Shown: positions 16,908 to 24,527, counted from the first letter of the stretch. The stretch: 64,000 nt of DNA from VRUE01 sp963715455 (GCA_963715455.1 OY970245.1:1-64000), one strand, 5' to 3'. Program-made: numbers and translations. Notes: generated from the letters alone by a model not told the origin.

Positions 16908-17750
16908 CTAGGCGCCGGTGGGGGCCGTGACTGCCCAGGAGCCGTACCAGCTGCACGAACTCTGCCCACAGTTGAACCGGAGCACCGCGCCCGACGTCGA
17001 TGCACCAGGAACAAAGAGTTCGGTCGGCTTAAGGAAGAAGATTATTTCTTCGCCTTCTTCTTCTTGGGCTTTACCTAGTTGGAGAGCCGCGTACAGACAG
17101 AGGTGTCCAGGATCGGCCGTGGGAACGTCTCCCACGATGCCGGGACAGCCCGGCGCCGAGCCCGCTTCGCCGACGTAGGTCGCCTGGGGGGCGCTGGCGA
17201 GCGGGATCTGGAAAGAGATGGGCGCCATCGCCGTCTGGCCTACGGCCGAAGGGCCTGTTTTAGCTTCTTCTGGCGTCACCTGGGGAGCAACTGCAATCCA
17301 TGCCCCGGTCAGTGTCTCACCCGGCGGCAGCGTGCCACCGACGGTCCAGGGCTCGCCTTTTGCACCGTTGCAGGCCGCGGCTTTGCCGGAGGCCGAGGTG
17401 AACATCACGCCGCCGACACCGGAGCATTTGCCTTCTTTGACGCCGGTGAATTCTTCGCTGGTGACGCTGGCGCCGGCGGCACCTGTCGGACCCGTTGGTC
17501 CTGCAGCGCCGTTCGCACCTGCCGCGCCGGCGTCACCCTTGGCGCCTGCTGGCCCGGCGGGGCCCGCCGGGCCAGCAGGCCCGGTCGCGCCTTTGGGCCC
17601 CTTGGGGCCACGCTTGGCTTTGGCCGAGGCGGTCGCGCCGCCGTCGGAAGAGTTGTTGGCGGCGTAGGCGCCGCCGAGCATTGCGAAGACCAATGCGATT
17701 ACCGAGATGACTCCGGGAATGCCGAAGCGGTTGCGTAGTGGCGAGAGCAT
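16908..17750 (-). CDS. Collagen-like membrane-anchored surface protein
   Basis: A 280-residue protein. Residues 10-31 are one hydrophobic segment (signal-anchor or signal peptide). Residues ~46-93 are about 16 uninterrupted Gly-X-Y triplets, rich in GPA, GPK and GPT, expected to form a collagen triple helix without hydroxyproline. The remaining ~185 residues form a globular head with several Cys. This architecture is frequent in Solirubrobacterales. It is the first gene of the minus-strand secreted run; the 173 bp upstream hold AT-rich sequence near 17865-17915 suited to a promoter. Confidence 0.86.
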   Translation of the reverse strand: MLSPLRNRFGIPGVISVIALVFAMLGGAYAANNSSDGGATASAKAKRGPKGPKGATGPAGPAGPAGPAGAKGDAGAAGANGAAGPTGPTGAAGASVTSEEFTGVKEGKCSGVGGVMFTSASGKAAACNGAKGEPWTVGGTLPPGETLTGAWIAVAPQVTPEEAKTGPSAVGQTAMAPISFQIPLASAPQATYVGEAGSAPGCPGIVGDVPTADPGHLCLYAALQLGKAQEEEGEEIIFFLKPTELFVPGASTSGAVLRFNCGQSSCSWYGSWAVTAPTGA

Positions 17751-17923
17751 CGAAATCTCTTCTCCTTGTCCCGTGAGCCCCTCTGCCCGCCGCTTCCCTT
17801 TGCGGCTTCCTCGAGGCTCGGTTGTCCCTGTTTCGCCCGCTTTCGCAAACGGACTATGCCGGGAGCATAAAAGAATCGTTTTCTGAATGCAAGTACTAGT
17901 TTTCGAAGTGAAGGAATGCGGCT

Positions 17924-18598
17924 CTAAATAGCGCTCTCCTGGGCGAAGCGACGGGCCTCGTCGCGGCCGATGTAGGGGGCGAGCGTGAGCTCGAGCAGGT
18001 CAGGAAGCAGCTCTTCGAGGCCCTCGCCGGCGCCGCTCTTGAGGCGCCGGGAGATGAGCGTGGCGATGCCGCCGATGAGCACTTGGTCGCGGACTTCGAC
18101 GTCCATCTCCGGACTCGCCGGGGGCCGCACGGCCTCCGCCAGGAGCTGCATCGCGTCGCGATAGCGGGCGGCGATCTCGCCGCCCGCGGCAAGCGGCTCG
18201 ACCAGGTAGAAGCGGGCGACGGCGGCGTCGCGCGAGAGGACGTGGAGCAGCGCTGCGAGCCGCGCGCGCACCTGCTCGGGCCAGGCATCCGCCGGCTCGG
18301 GGGCAGCGAGCATCGCGCCGCGGACGTGCTCGTCGATCATCGCGTAGGCGGCGAGGAAGCAGTCCTCCTTGCCGCGGAAGTACTCGTAGAAGGTGCGGCG
18401 CGAGATCTTCGCCGCGTCGGTGATGCGGCCGATCGTGGTCGCGTTGAAGCCGTGCTCAGCGACCGCGTCGACGACGCCGTTGAGCAGCCGCTCGCGTTGG
18501 TTCTCAGCGACGAGTTCGCGCGACAGGCCGTGGCGCCCCGGGGGCAGGCGGTCCTTGTCGGCAGGCAGGTTGCGGGCGGTGCCGGCGTCCTCAGCCAT
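17924..18598 (-). CDS. TetR-family regulator 1
   Basis: A 224-residue TetR protein. Residues ~28-80 hold the helix-turn-helix (GFNATTIGRITDAAKISRRTFYEYF). An N-terminal extension LPPGRHG-x3-LV-x-E-x-QR-x-RLL is shared with the fourth TetR gene (19958-20629), marking these two as close paralogues. The rest is the ligand-binding helical domain. Its start overlaps the stop of the second TetR gene by 8 bp, so the two are coupled. No enzyme or transporter gene adjoins the cluster, so the regulated operon is unknown. Confidence 0.9.
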   Translation of the reverse strand: MAEDAGTARNLPADKDRLPPGRHGLSRELVAENQRERLLNGVVDAVAEHGFNATTIGRITDAAKISRRTFYEYFRGKEDCFLAAYAMIDEHVRGAMLAAPEPADAWPEQVRARLAALLHVLSRDAAVARFYLVEPLAAGGEIAARYRDAMQLLAEAVRPPASPEMDVEVRDQVLIGGIATLISRRLKSGAGEGLEELLPDLLELTLAPYIGRDEARRFAQESAI

Positions 18599-19190
18599 GA
18601 GCCGGCTGGGGGGCGAGGACGACCTCGGTCATCCGTGGAAGCAAGTCCTGCACGCTCCCTCCCCCACCCAGCTCGAGCCGCTCGCGCAGGAGCCAGGCGA
18701 GCCCACCGGCGATCGCTTGGCCAAGCGGATCGGAGAGCTCCGCTGCAGCCAGGTCGAGCACCCCGTCGTAGCGCGCCAGCAACCGCGGCCCTCCCTGCTG
18801 CGCCTCGACGAAGCAGAGCCGCGCCCGCGCCGGGTCGTCATCGACCGCGGCAAGCAACGCCGCCAGACCGGCCCGCACGCGATCCGGCCAGGGCAGCTCG
18901 GTCGGCGCCGCCTCGCGCAGCTCGCCGCGCAGCTCCTCAACCGCTCGGTCGAAGGCGGCGACGAAGCACTCTTCCTTGCCCTCGAAGTGCTCGTAGAAGG
19001 TGACCGAGGAGACCCCGGCCCGCTTGACGATCGCTTCGATCGTCGTCTTGGCGCAGCCTTTCTCGGCGATCAGCTGCTCGGTGGCGACGAGCAATCGTTG
19101 GCGCTGACTCGTCGCTACGGCCCCGGCAGGACGGCCTTCCCGCTGCGTCTGCGGCGCCTCAGAAGCCAGTCGCTGCGAGAGGTACTGCAT
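18591..19190 (-). CDS. TetR-family regulator 2
   Basis: A 199-residue TetR protein, start taken at the ATG at 19190 (MQYLSQRL); the extra frame to 19298 crosses the divergent promoter region. The DNA-binding part is residues ~35-85 (GCAKTTIEAIVKRAGVSSVTFYEHF). The C-terminal domain is short and Arg/Ala-rich. It is divergent from TetR gene 3 with 66 bp between starts, a space rich in A and T that could hold operators for both proteins. Confidence 0.9.
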   Translation of the reverse strand: MQYLSQRLASEAPQTQREGRPAGAVATSQRQRLLVATEQLIAEKGCAKTTIEAIVKRAGVSSVTFYEHFEGKEECFVAAFDRAVEELRGELREAAPTELPWPDRVRAGLAALLAAVDDDPARARLCFVEAQQGGPRLLARYDGVLDLAAAELSDPLGQAIAGGLAWLLRERLELGGGGSVQDLLPRMTEVVLAPQPAHG

Positions 19191-19256
19191 GAGGGCGAGG
19201 ATAGCTCTTTCTAAAAAGATTTCATATCCGGAAAAAAAGGAGTAGTTTTTATTGAC

Positions 19257-19961
19257 ATGCGACCTGAAGCCCGGGTGACAACCAGGGAGGCGCTTCAAGT
19301 CGAGACCGATTCACGGCACGCCGACCGCGCCGTGCGCGAGGGCGAGATGGAGGGCGCTCTGCACGTCGTCGGCGAACGTGGTTTCCGCGACGCCTCGGTG
19401 CGCGCCGTGCTCGAGTACAGCGGCGGGCATCGCAAGCAGTTCTACGAGCACTTCGACAGCTTCGAGGACTGCTTCCAGCAGGCCTACGCGAGCTGGATCG
19501 AACGGCTCGGGGTCGAGCTGCTCGAAGCAGCGGTCGCGGTGGACGGCTGGACGGCCAGCGCGCGCGCCGGCCTCGTGCGCCTCTTCGAGTTCATCGGCGA
19601 GCGGCCGGCGATCGCCCGGGCGCTGTTCGTCGAGGTGCAGGTCGCCGGCGGCGAGGCCCTGAGCGTGCACGACGACGCGATCGAGCGACTCGTTGTCGCG
19701 CTCGACAGCGTGCGCACCGAGATCGACCCCGGCCAAGAGCCACCTGAGGCAACCGGTCTCTTCGTCGTCGGCGGCATCGAGGCCTATGTCTGCGAGGTGC
19801 TCTCGGCCGGTGACGCGAAGCGGGTTTGGGACGGGCTGCCCGAGCTGATGCACCTAGCTGTCGGCTCCTACCTGGGCAACGCGGCGGCCGAGGAGGAGTT
19901 CGAGGCAGCTAGGGAGATGCTGGCGCGAGACCGGGCCGAGCCGAGCGGTGAGCGAGAGTGA
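19257..19961 (+). CDS. TetR-family regulator 3
   Basis: A 234-residue TetR-type protein with an atypical recognition region: GFRDASVRAVLEYSGGHRKQFYEHFDSFEDCF replaces the usual T-x-x-x-I-A-x-x-A-G-V. The ribosome site is uncertain (AAGGAG lies 16 nt before the ATG), so the true start may be a few codons downstream. The C-terminal domain resembles ligand-binding helices. Its stop overlaps the GTG of TetR gene 4 (GTGA). Confidence 0.84.
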   Translation: MRPEARVTTREALQVETDSRHADRAVREGEMEGALHVVGERGFRDASVRAVLEYSGGHRKQFYEHFDSFEDCFQQAYASWIERLGVELLEAAVAVDGWTASARAGLVRLFEFIGERPAIARALFVEVQVAGGEALSVHDDAIERLVVALDSVRTEIDPGQEPPEATGLFVVGGIEAYVCEVLSAGDAKRVWDGLPELMHLAVGSYLGNAAAEEEFEAAREMLARDRAEPSGERE

Positions 19962-20629
19962 CCGAGCTGCATCTGATCCCCGGCGAGGTCGAGGACGGGC
20001 CGTTCTCGGCAGGCACGCCATTGCCGCGACGGCTGCCGCCGGGCCGACACGGCATCCCCGTCAACCTGGTCGTCGAGCACCAGCGCCAGCGGCTGCTCGC
20101 CGCGCTGGCCGAGACCCTCGCCGAACAGGGCTACGCCAATATCACCACGACCCAGGTGAGCAATGCGGCAAGCGTCTCCACCAGCACCTTCTACAAGCAC
20201 TTTGGCAACCTCTGGGACTGCGCGCTGGCTGCCTATGTGGCGGCGGCGGATCGCCTCTGCGAAGAGATCGAGGCGGCCTGCGCTGCGCGCGATCCGCGCA
20301 GCGAGCCGCTGGAGACCGGCATCGGCGCAGCGCTGGCTTTCTGCGCAAGCGAGCCCGCGGCCGCCCAGCTGCTCTGCAGCCAGGCGCCGTTCGAGGCGAG
20401 CGCGCTGAGCGCTGCCCGGCGCCTGCTGATCTCGCGCCTGGCGGCGATGCTGCGCCGACTGCGCGGCCACGAGCAGGAGGCACTGCAGCCCTCCGGCCTC
20501 GACGAGCGTCTGATCGACGCCACGCTCGCCTTCCTCGGCGCCCGCATCTCACGCGGGGAGGTCGACGCCCTCCCCGAGCTCGGCCCCGAGCTGGCCGCGA
20601 TCCTCGAGCGGCCACGCCGCGCAGCGTAG
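19958..20629 (+). CDS. TetR-family regulator 4
   Basis: A 223-residue TetR protein starting GTG at 19958, coupled to TetR gene 3 by a 4-base overlap. DNA-binding helices lie at residues ~50-100 (GYANITTTQVSNAASVSTSTFYKHF). The N-terminal motif LPPGRHGIPVNLVVEHQRQRLL is nearly the same as that of TetR gene 1. The pairs 1/2 and 4/3 are thus mirror images around the 19191-19256 gap, which suggests an inverted duplication of an older pair followed by divergence. Confidence 0.9.
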   Translation: MTELHLIPGEVEDGPFSAGTPLPRRLPPGRHGIPVNLVVEHQRQRLLAALAETLAEQGYANITTTQVSNAASVSTSTFYKHFGNLWDCALAAYVAAADRLCEEIEAACAARDPRSEPLETGIGAALAFCASEPAAAQLLCSQAPFEASALSAARRLLISRLAAMLRRLRGHEQEALQPSGLDERLIDATLAFLGARISRGEVDALPELGPELAAILERPRRAA

Positions 20630-20655
20630 GACCAGCGACAGCTACACGCCCAGCC

Positions 20656-20856
20656 CTACAGCAACCCCGCCATCTCGAGCACCCGCCAGTGATAAGCCAC
20701 CAAGGTCGGGGGCTGGTCCAGTGTTTCGCTCAGCTCGGCCAGACTCAATGGCTGTTGCGCCACCAGTGCGAGCATCTGGGCGCGGAGGGAATGCTCTCTG
20801 GCATAGCGCAGCCAGGCGTCGTCTAAGGCGGGGTCGGCTTTAGCGGGAACCTCCAT
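20656..20856 (-). CDS. Mini winged-helix protein
   Basis: A 66-residue protein that consists only of an ArsR-like helix-turn-helix half: AREHSLRAQMLALVAQQPLSLAELSETLDQPPTLVAYHWRVLEMAGLL. It ends where the wing of a full ArsR protein would begin, so it is either a truncated regulator or a very small one lacking the wing. AGGAGA lies close before the ATG at 20856. It lies on the minus strand after the XRE gene, 78 bp downstream. Confidence 0.6.
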   Translation of the reverse strand: MEVPAKADPALDDAWLRYAREHSLRAQMLALVAQQPLSLAELSETLDQPPTLVAYHWRVLEMAGLL

Positions 20857-20934
20857 CGTGCGATCTCCTCTCTTCTCTAAAGACCCGAAGGCCGTTTTGC
20901 GCGACGGAGCCGCCCCGAGAAAAGCGAGAGGAAG

Positions 20935-21165
20935 CTAGGGACGCTTAGCGTCTAGCGACCGAAGCAAGTGCAAAGGCTCCTGCTCAATGCGTGCGGCGAG
21001 CTGTTCCACGCTTTTCAGAGTCAGATTGCGCTCGCCTCGCTCGATGCCTCCCAGGTAGGTGCGGTGTACGCCGAGCACCCCGGCGAACGCCTCTTGGCTC
21101 AAGCCGCACGCCTCTCGGTAAGCCCGGAGGTTGCGACCCAAGTTGCGTTGCAGGTTGCCCGCCAC
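20935..21165 (-). CDS. XRE/Cro-type repressor
   Basis: A 76-residue protein that is essentially one Cro/C1 helix-turn-helix (NLGRNLRAYREACGLSQEAFAGVLGVHRTYLGGIERGERNLTLKSVEQLAARI). The start is GTG at 21165. Twenty bases upstream lies a 32-bp interrupted palindrome (21186-21217), a likely autoregulatory operator. A second, decayed copy of both operator and gene lies immediately upstream (21240-21397). Small XRE proteins like this often guard mobile elements or toxin modules; here it sits beside a tRNA-inserted island. Confidence 0.84.
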   Translation of the reverse strand: MAGNLQRNLGRNLRAYREACGLSQEAFAGVLGVHRTYLGGIERGERNLTLKSVEQLAARIEQEPLHLLRSLDAKRP

Positions 21166-21185
21166 TGGCGGCAGACTCCCTGTTT

Positions 21186-21217
21186 GCTACTCAACAGTCT
21201 ACAGACTGATGAGTAGC
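21186..21217. promoter_or_regulatory. 32-bp palindromic operator of the XRE gene
   Basis: The sequence is GCTACTCA-A-CAGTCT-AC-AGACTG-A-TGAGTAGC: outer arms of 8 bp and inner arms of 6 bp match perfectly, with one A/A mismatch between them. Placed just before the XRE start, it is a good operator for a dimer or pair of dimers. A minus-strand TAGACT inside it could serve as the -10 box, so binding would block transcription. Confidence 0.68.
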
Positions 21218-21239
21218 TATATCGGTGTAGCGCGGTGGT

Positions 21240-21362
21240 CTATCGGGGGGCGGCTTTGCCTGCGCCGAGTAGCACCAGTGGCTTGAGCTTGAGCCGCGCC
21301 GCCAGACGCTCAACGCTTTGGAGTGTCAAATTGCGCTCTCCCCGCTCCACGAACGCTCCCGC
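21240..21362 (-). pseudogene. Truncated second XRE gene
   Basis: The reading frame VERGERNLTLQSVERLAARLKLKPLVLLG matches the last third of the intact XRE protein (IERGERNLTLKSVEQLAARIEQEPLHLL). The first two helices are missing: the sequence passes straight from a copy of the operator flank into this tail, so about 45 codons have been deleted. It cannot bind DNA as it stands. Confidence 0.66.
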
Positions 21363-21365
21363 TTT

Positions 21366-21397
21366 GCTACTTGACGGTCTACAGACTGATAAGTAGC
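21366..21397. promoter_or_regulatory. Second copy of the XRE operator
   Basis: GCTACTT-GA-CGGTCT-AC-AGACTG-AT-AAGTAGC, aligned base for base with the operator at 21186-21217 (about 28 of 32 identical). The outer arms still pair perfectly, although the gene after it is decayed. It may act as a decoy or extra site for the intact repressor. Confidence 0.6.
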
Positions 21398-21500
21398 ATG
21401 CCTCGCTGCCCGCCTGGCCGGGGAGGTCGTCAGCTAAGGCCACCCGTCAGGCGGACACTTGGCAAAGCGCTGCAGGGAACCGTCTCGATCTTTGAAACAT

Positions 21501-21590
21501 TGGCGGAGGGGGTGGGATTCGAACCCACGAGCGCCTTGCGACGCCAACAGTTTTCGAGACTGCCCCGTTCAACCACTCCGGCACCCCTCC
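21501..21590 (-). tRNA. tRNA-Ser(CGA), CCA encoded
   Basis: A class II tRNA on the minus strand: acceptor GGAGGGG/CCCCTCC, anticodon loop CTCGAAA (anticodon CGA), long variable arm GGCGTCGCAAGGCGCT, T arm GTGGG-TTCGAAT-CCCAC, discriminator G, and an encoded CCA, unlike the other three tRNAs here. Its first 43 nt are duplicated at 24589-24631, which marks it as the attachment site of an island. A TAGGAT box at 21609-21614, within the island, may now drive it. Confidence 0.95.
21548..21590. repeat. att core repeat, tRNA side
   Basis: 43-bp direct repeat identical to 24589-24631. It covers the tRNA-Ser 5' half through the anticodon loop. It is the copy that remains part of the complete tRNA gene. 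Confidence 0.8.
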
Positions 21591-21681
21591 AGGGCACTAC
21601 AGAGCCAAATCCTATCGACGCCGAATCTGGGGGGAACGTCGGGGGGAACGAAACCGGATCTGAAATCCCAGGTCTGCTCGC

Positions 21682-21888
21682 TTAGTCAGCCGGAGAACCT
21701 TGTCGGTGGGGGCTTGGCAGGATCGGCGCCAGGGCAATCGAGCGAGCGAGGCGTTCGACCAGTTCTCCAATCTGCTCGGGAGGTTCTGGTAGGGCCGCCG
21801 CGCGAGCCCGGATCTCGGCATCGAGCTTGGTGTTGACCGCGCCAAAGCGCTGCGCGTACTGGATCATCTGCAGGACAGTGCCCCGCAA
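21682..21888 (-). CDS. Small frame in phase after the nuclease stop
   Basis: About 68 codons that read like protein (QMIQYAQRFGAVNTKLDAEIRARAAALPEPPEQIGELVERLARSIALAPILP) and are in the same frame as the preceding 566-aa gene, separated from it only by its TGA stop and four sense codons. There is no good ribosome site; the only starts are TTG at 21888 or ATG at 21867. It may be the C-terminal part of a longer nuclease cut by a stop mutation, a readthrough extension, or a small partner gene. Confidence 0.45.
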   Translation of the reverse strand: MRGTVLQMIQYAQRFGAVNTKLDAEIRARAAALPEPPEQIGELVERLARSIALAPILPSPHRQGSPAD

Positions 21889-21900
21889 AGGGAGGGGCGC

Positions 21901-23601
21901 TCATCGTTTGATCAAGGCGTCCTCGGGAGCGTCGGCCGGCGACGACAGGGTGACCGTGACGGCGTTATCGCCGGCGGGCACCACGGCAATCGTCTCCCCC
22001 ACCGTCGTCTCAGCAGACTCGGGTGCGAGCTTCGCCCTGGGAATGGCGACAAGCTCGCCCCCGACGTAGTGGGTCTCGCCGAAGAGAGGGGCGTAGATCG
22101 GGCGGACCACAGCGAGAATGAAGGCATCGAGGTCGGGGCGATTGGTCATCGTCAGCTCAATCCGGTCCCAGGTTCCCTCGACCTTCGGATTGCGGATGCG
22201 CCCGATCAGCTCGGAGAGGACCTTGGCGTCGGCCTCGCTGGGGGATGCAGGTGGGCGAAGGGGGGCGCCGATCCAGACTTCCGTCTCGACGACGTATTCG
22301 AGGTAGGCGATCTCCGCCTCGAGCTCGGAGATGCGCGCATTCCGATCGCTGGGACCGTCGACAAGCGAAGAAATCACGACGCGGTCGAAGGCGGGGTCAT
22401 AGACCTCGACCGGCTCGCCCCTGTGGGCGGCAAGGAGGAGTTGGGAGGCCAGCAGCTGCTCCAGTGCGGTGCCCTCGCCGGGTGCCCATCGCCAGGACAT
22501 AGCGATCTTGCCTTCCCCGGGCTTACCGTGGAAGTCGAGGCGCAGTTCGAGGCCACCCGCAGAACCGACGAGCAACCCGGTTTGTCCGGGCGGTGGGTCG
22601 AGAGGCGCGAGGGTGAGACCGAGCTCCGCAGTCCCGCAGCGAGCCAAGACTGACAGGACCTCCGGGGCTGCCGACGGCGAATCTGGCAGAGGGACAGGCT
22701 CCAGCTCTATCGAGCCGGAGATCTCCCCCTCGGGAAGTAGGCCGCGAAGGCCGACCGGGACCTTTTCGAAGCTGGCCCGGAGCCCAGAGGAGATTGTTAC
22801 AACCTCGCCCGTCTTCGCCGCCCGATCAAGCGTCTCGCGAGCGCTTCGTCCGGCTTCATCGTCACTGAAGAGAAGCCTGCCGGCGATACCCGCGTCGGCG
22901 GCGGCGCCCGGATAACGCTGGGTGCCGTCGAAGCGGACCCGCTTTGAGCCGAACTGCGCCTCGAAGCTAATGATCGTCTCCGCAGCGGGAGGAGTGGGTG
23001 GTGCATCAACGTCGGCGGAGACGATCGTGTAGCGAAGGTGAGGATCGCGGTCGACGAAGCTCTGGACCTCGGCGACGCGCTCAGCAGCCTGATGGGCGTC
23101 GGCGAGCTCGCCGCCGACCGCGATTGCGCGGCGCATTCGCTTCTCGGTCTCCTCAAGGTTGTCGAAGAGCCAGGCTGCGGCGCGGCGGCCGCCCTCCGTG
23201 TCGCGCATGCGGGCCTGAAGCTCTTCGTCATCCCACCAGTCGAGGTGTAGATGGGGAAACTTCTCGATTAGGCGGGTGTGGAAGTCGTCTTGCTCCTTGG
23301 CCGAAAGAACCTTGGGAAAGGCGAAGGTGAGGCGAGGCGGTCGCCAAAAGGCGAGCGCGCGGCGCACCGACTCCTCACACTGATCCCACTTGATATCGCC
23401 GGTGAAACGCTTGGCCTGCCAGCCCCGGAGGGTGGCGCCAGAAGGGTCAGGCCGACGGGCATCAAGGCCGCGGTCCTTGGCGCGAATGCGAACGACCTCG
23501 GGAAACTCGTCGCGAGCGACGAGAAAAACGAGCGCCTCGAACTGGTCGGGCGTAAGGCCGCCGAGCGGGTATTCAGTCGGTCCTTTAGAGGTGACGGCCA
23601 T
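21901..23601 (-). CDS. Predicted PD-(D/E)xK-type nuclease protein
   Basis: A 566-residue protein. The N-terminal ~130 residues follow the restriction-endonuclease-like pattern: FEALVFLVARDEFP (E22), then RAKDRGLDARRPD (D47) and GWQAKRF (Q62-x-K64), then helices and a strand LTFAFPKVLS, as in Mrr-like enzymes that use QxK in place of (D/E)xK. The next ~250 residues look like beta-sandwich domains, followed by a short coiled coil (SDRNARISELEAEIAYLEYVVE) and a C-terminal alpha/beta part. It is the largest cargo of the island. Restriction or phage-defence use is inferred from fold and context; no methyltransferase or ATPase accompanies it. Confidence 0.66.
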   Translation of the reverse strand: MAVTSKGPTEYPLGGLTPDQFEALVFLVARDEFPEVVRIRAKDRGLDARRPDPSGATLRGWQAKRFTGDIKWDQCEESVRRALAFWRPPRLTFAFPKVLSAKEQDDFHTRLIEKFPHLHLDWWDDEELQARMRDTEGGRRAAAWLFDNLEETEKRMRRAIAVGGELADAHQAAERVAEVQSFVDRDPHLRYTIVSADVDAPPTPPAAETIISFEAQFGSKRVRFDGTQRYPGAAADAGIAGRLLFSDDEAGRSARETLDRAAKTGEVVTISSGLRASFEKVPVGLRGLLPEGEISGSIELEPVPLPDSPSAAPEVLSVLARCGTAELGLTLAPLDPPPGQTGLLVGSAGGLELRLDFHGKPGEGKIAMSWRWAPGEGTALEQLLASQLLLAAHRGEPVEVYDPAFDRVVISSLVDGPSDRNARISELEAEIAYLEYVVETEVWIGAPLRPPASPSEADAKVLSELIGRIRNPKVEGTWDRIELTMTNRPDLDAFILAVVRPIYAPLFGETHYVGGELVAIPRAKLAPESAETTVGETIAVVPAGDNAVTVTLSSPADAPEDALIKR

Positions 23602-23701
23602 TCTCGCGAGGCGCTAAGGCTAATGACCTTCCAAGGCGAAGCGGCCTTTGATATGGCCGCATGCCGAACGCCTCGCCGGAACCCGTCGGCAGGCAGTCGC
23701 C

Positions 23702-23929
23702 CTAGCGGGCGGAAAGCTGGGGATTCAGGATGCGAGTGCTTCCGTCGGCAGAGACGAGCACGACGGACAAGCCCTGATCGGCAGCGCGCTCGATCGCGTG
23801 GCCGGCTCCGGGCTCGTCGGCGTCAATGAAGGCGGCCTTTTCGGGGTAGGGCGAGCGACCCTCGATGGCGAGGTCGAGGGCTTCGTCCATCACCTTCGCG
23901 GTAGGAGATCGTTTTGCGTCGGTGCTCAC
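23702..23929 (-). CDS. Small hypothetical protein of the island
   Basis: A 75-residue protein starting GTG at 23929 with a strong ribosome site (GAAGGAGGAAGG). Residues 1-30 look helical (SPTAKVMDEALDLAIEG) and the rest has an alternating pattern ending VVLVSADGSTRILNP. I do not recognise it. It follows the DUF2442 gene by 60 bp and precedes the nuclease by 100 bp; it may be an antitoxin- or immunity-like partner, but that is only position. Confidence 0.55.
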   Translation of the reverse strand: MSTDAKRSPTAKVMDEALDLAIEGRSPYPEKAAFIDADEPGAGHAIERAADQGLSVVLVSADGSTRILNPQLSAR

Positions 23930-23989
23930 GCCCTTCCTCCTTCGATCATCTCGCAGTACCGCTCCACCCCAAGAAGCTTGGGGTGACGG

Positions 23990-24256
23990 CTAAGCCGGAA
24001 CCTGGGCAACGTGCCCAGCGACCCACTGATGAAGGGTCTCGGGTGCAACGTCCGCGCCATTGGGCCAAACGATGGTGCCTAGGCCCTCGTCGAGCTCTAC
24101 GCGGGCGAAATAGGTCGGGTCTGAGAGAGGGGCAAAGACCCCATCCCAGGCTTCGGTACTGAAGTCGATCTCGCCTTCGACTCCATCCTCAAAGCGCAGG
24201 CGAAGCCGATGGGCCCCAAGGGCCTCGACCTCGGTGACGTGAACGATCTCGCTCAT
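23990..24256 (-). CDS. DUF2442 protein
   Basis: An 88-residue protein starting MSEIVHVTEVEALG at 24256. The small beta domain HRLRLRFEDGVEGEIDFS followed by W..VF..L.DP.YF..V.LDEGLGTIVWPNGADVAPETLH is the DUF2442 pattern. In many genomes a DUF2442 gene is paired with a DUF4160 gene, as here, and such pairs have been discussed as toxin-antitoxin-like or mobile-element passengers. It begins 10 bp after the DUF4160 stop. Confidence 0.85.
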   Translation of the reverse strand: MSEIVHVTEVEALGAHRLRLRFEDGVEGEIDFSTEAWDGVFAPLSDPTYFARVELDEGLGTIVWPNGADVAPETLHQWVAGHVAQVPA

Positions 24257-24266
24257 GGCCTTGATC

Positions 24267-24527
24267 TTAGGGCAGAGGATCAATGTCCTGTAGCGGTTCC
24301 TTGTTTCGAGCGCGCTGCCAGTTCTCCATCAGCTCGCTGCGATGCAGCTCGGCCCACTCGTGTGCGAGAGCGAGGGCCCGTTTCGGAAGGGATCCCTCCA
24401 GAAGCTCCAAAGTCTCGATTGCGAGTGAGGCGTCGTGCTCTGCATAACGCACATGGAAATGCGGAACTCCATGCTCTCGGTAGTACATCGCAACCGTCAT
24501 TCCGTAGAAGCTGCTCACGCGGGGCAT
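24267..24527 (-). CDS. DUF4160 protein
   Basis: An 86-residue protein starting MPRVSSFYGMTVAMYYREHGVPHFHVRYAEHDASLAIETLELLEG, the usual DUF4160 opening with the HG-PHFH motif. The longer frame to 24617 runs into the duplicated tRNA half and is not coding. It is the first gene of the island run and lies 10 bp before the DUF2442 gene. The biochemical role of this family is not established. Confidence 0.87.
   Translation of the reverse strand: MPRVSSFYGMTVAMYYREHGVPHFHVRYAEHDASLAIETLELLEGSLPKRALALAHEWAELHRSELMENWQRARNKEPLQDIDPLP

Noticed and set aside
17460..17615. Short tandem repeats that might be taken for a CRISPR or satellite
   Set aside because: They are Gly-X-Y codon repeats of the collagen-like gene; no spacers and no cas genes.
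21686..21904. 72-codon frame joined to the nuclease stop by ATGA
   Set aside because: Its translation is Arg/Pro/Cys-rich and looks like a frame shadow; the in-phase frame at 21682-21888 reads far more like protein.
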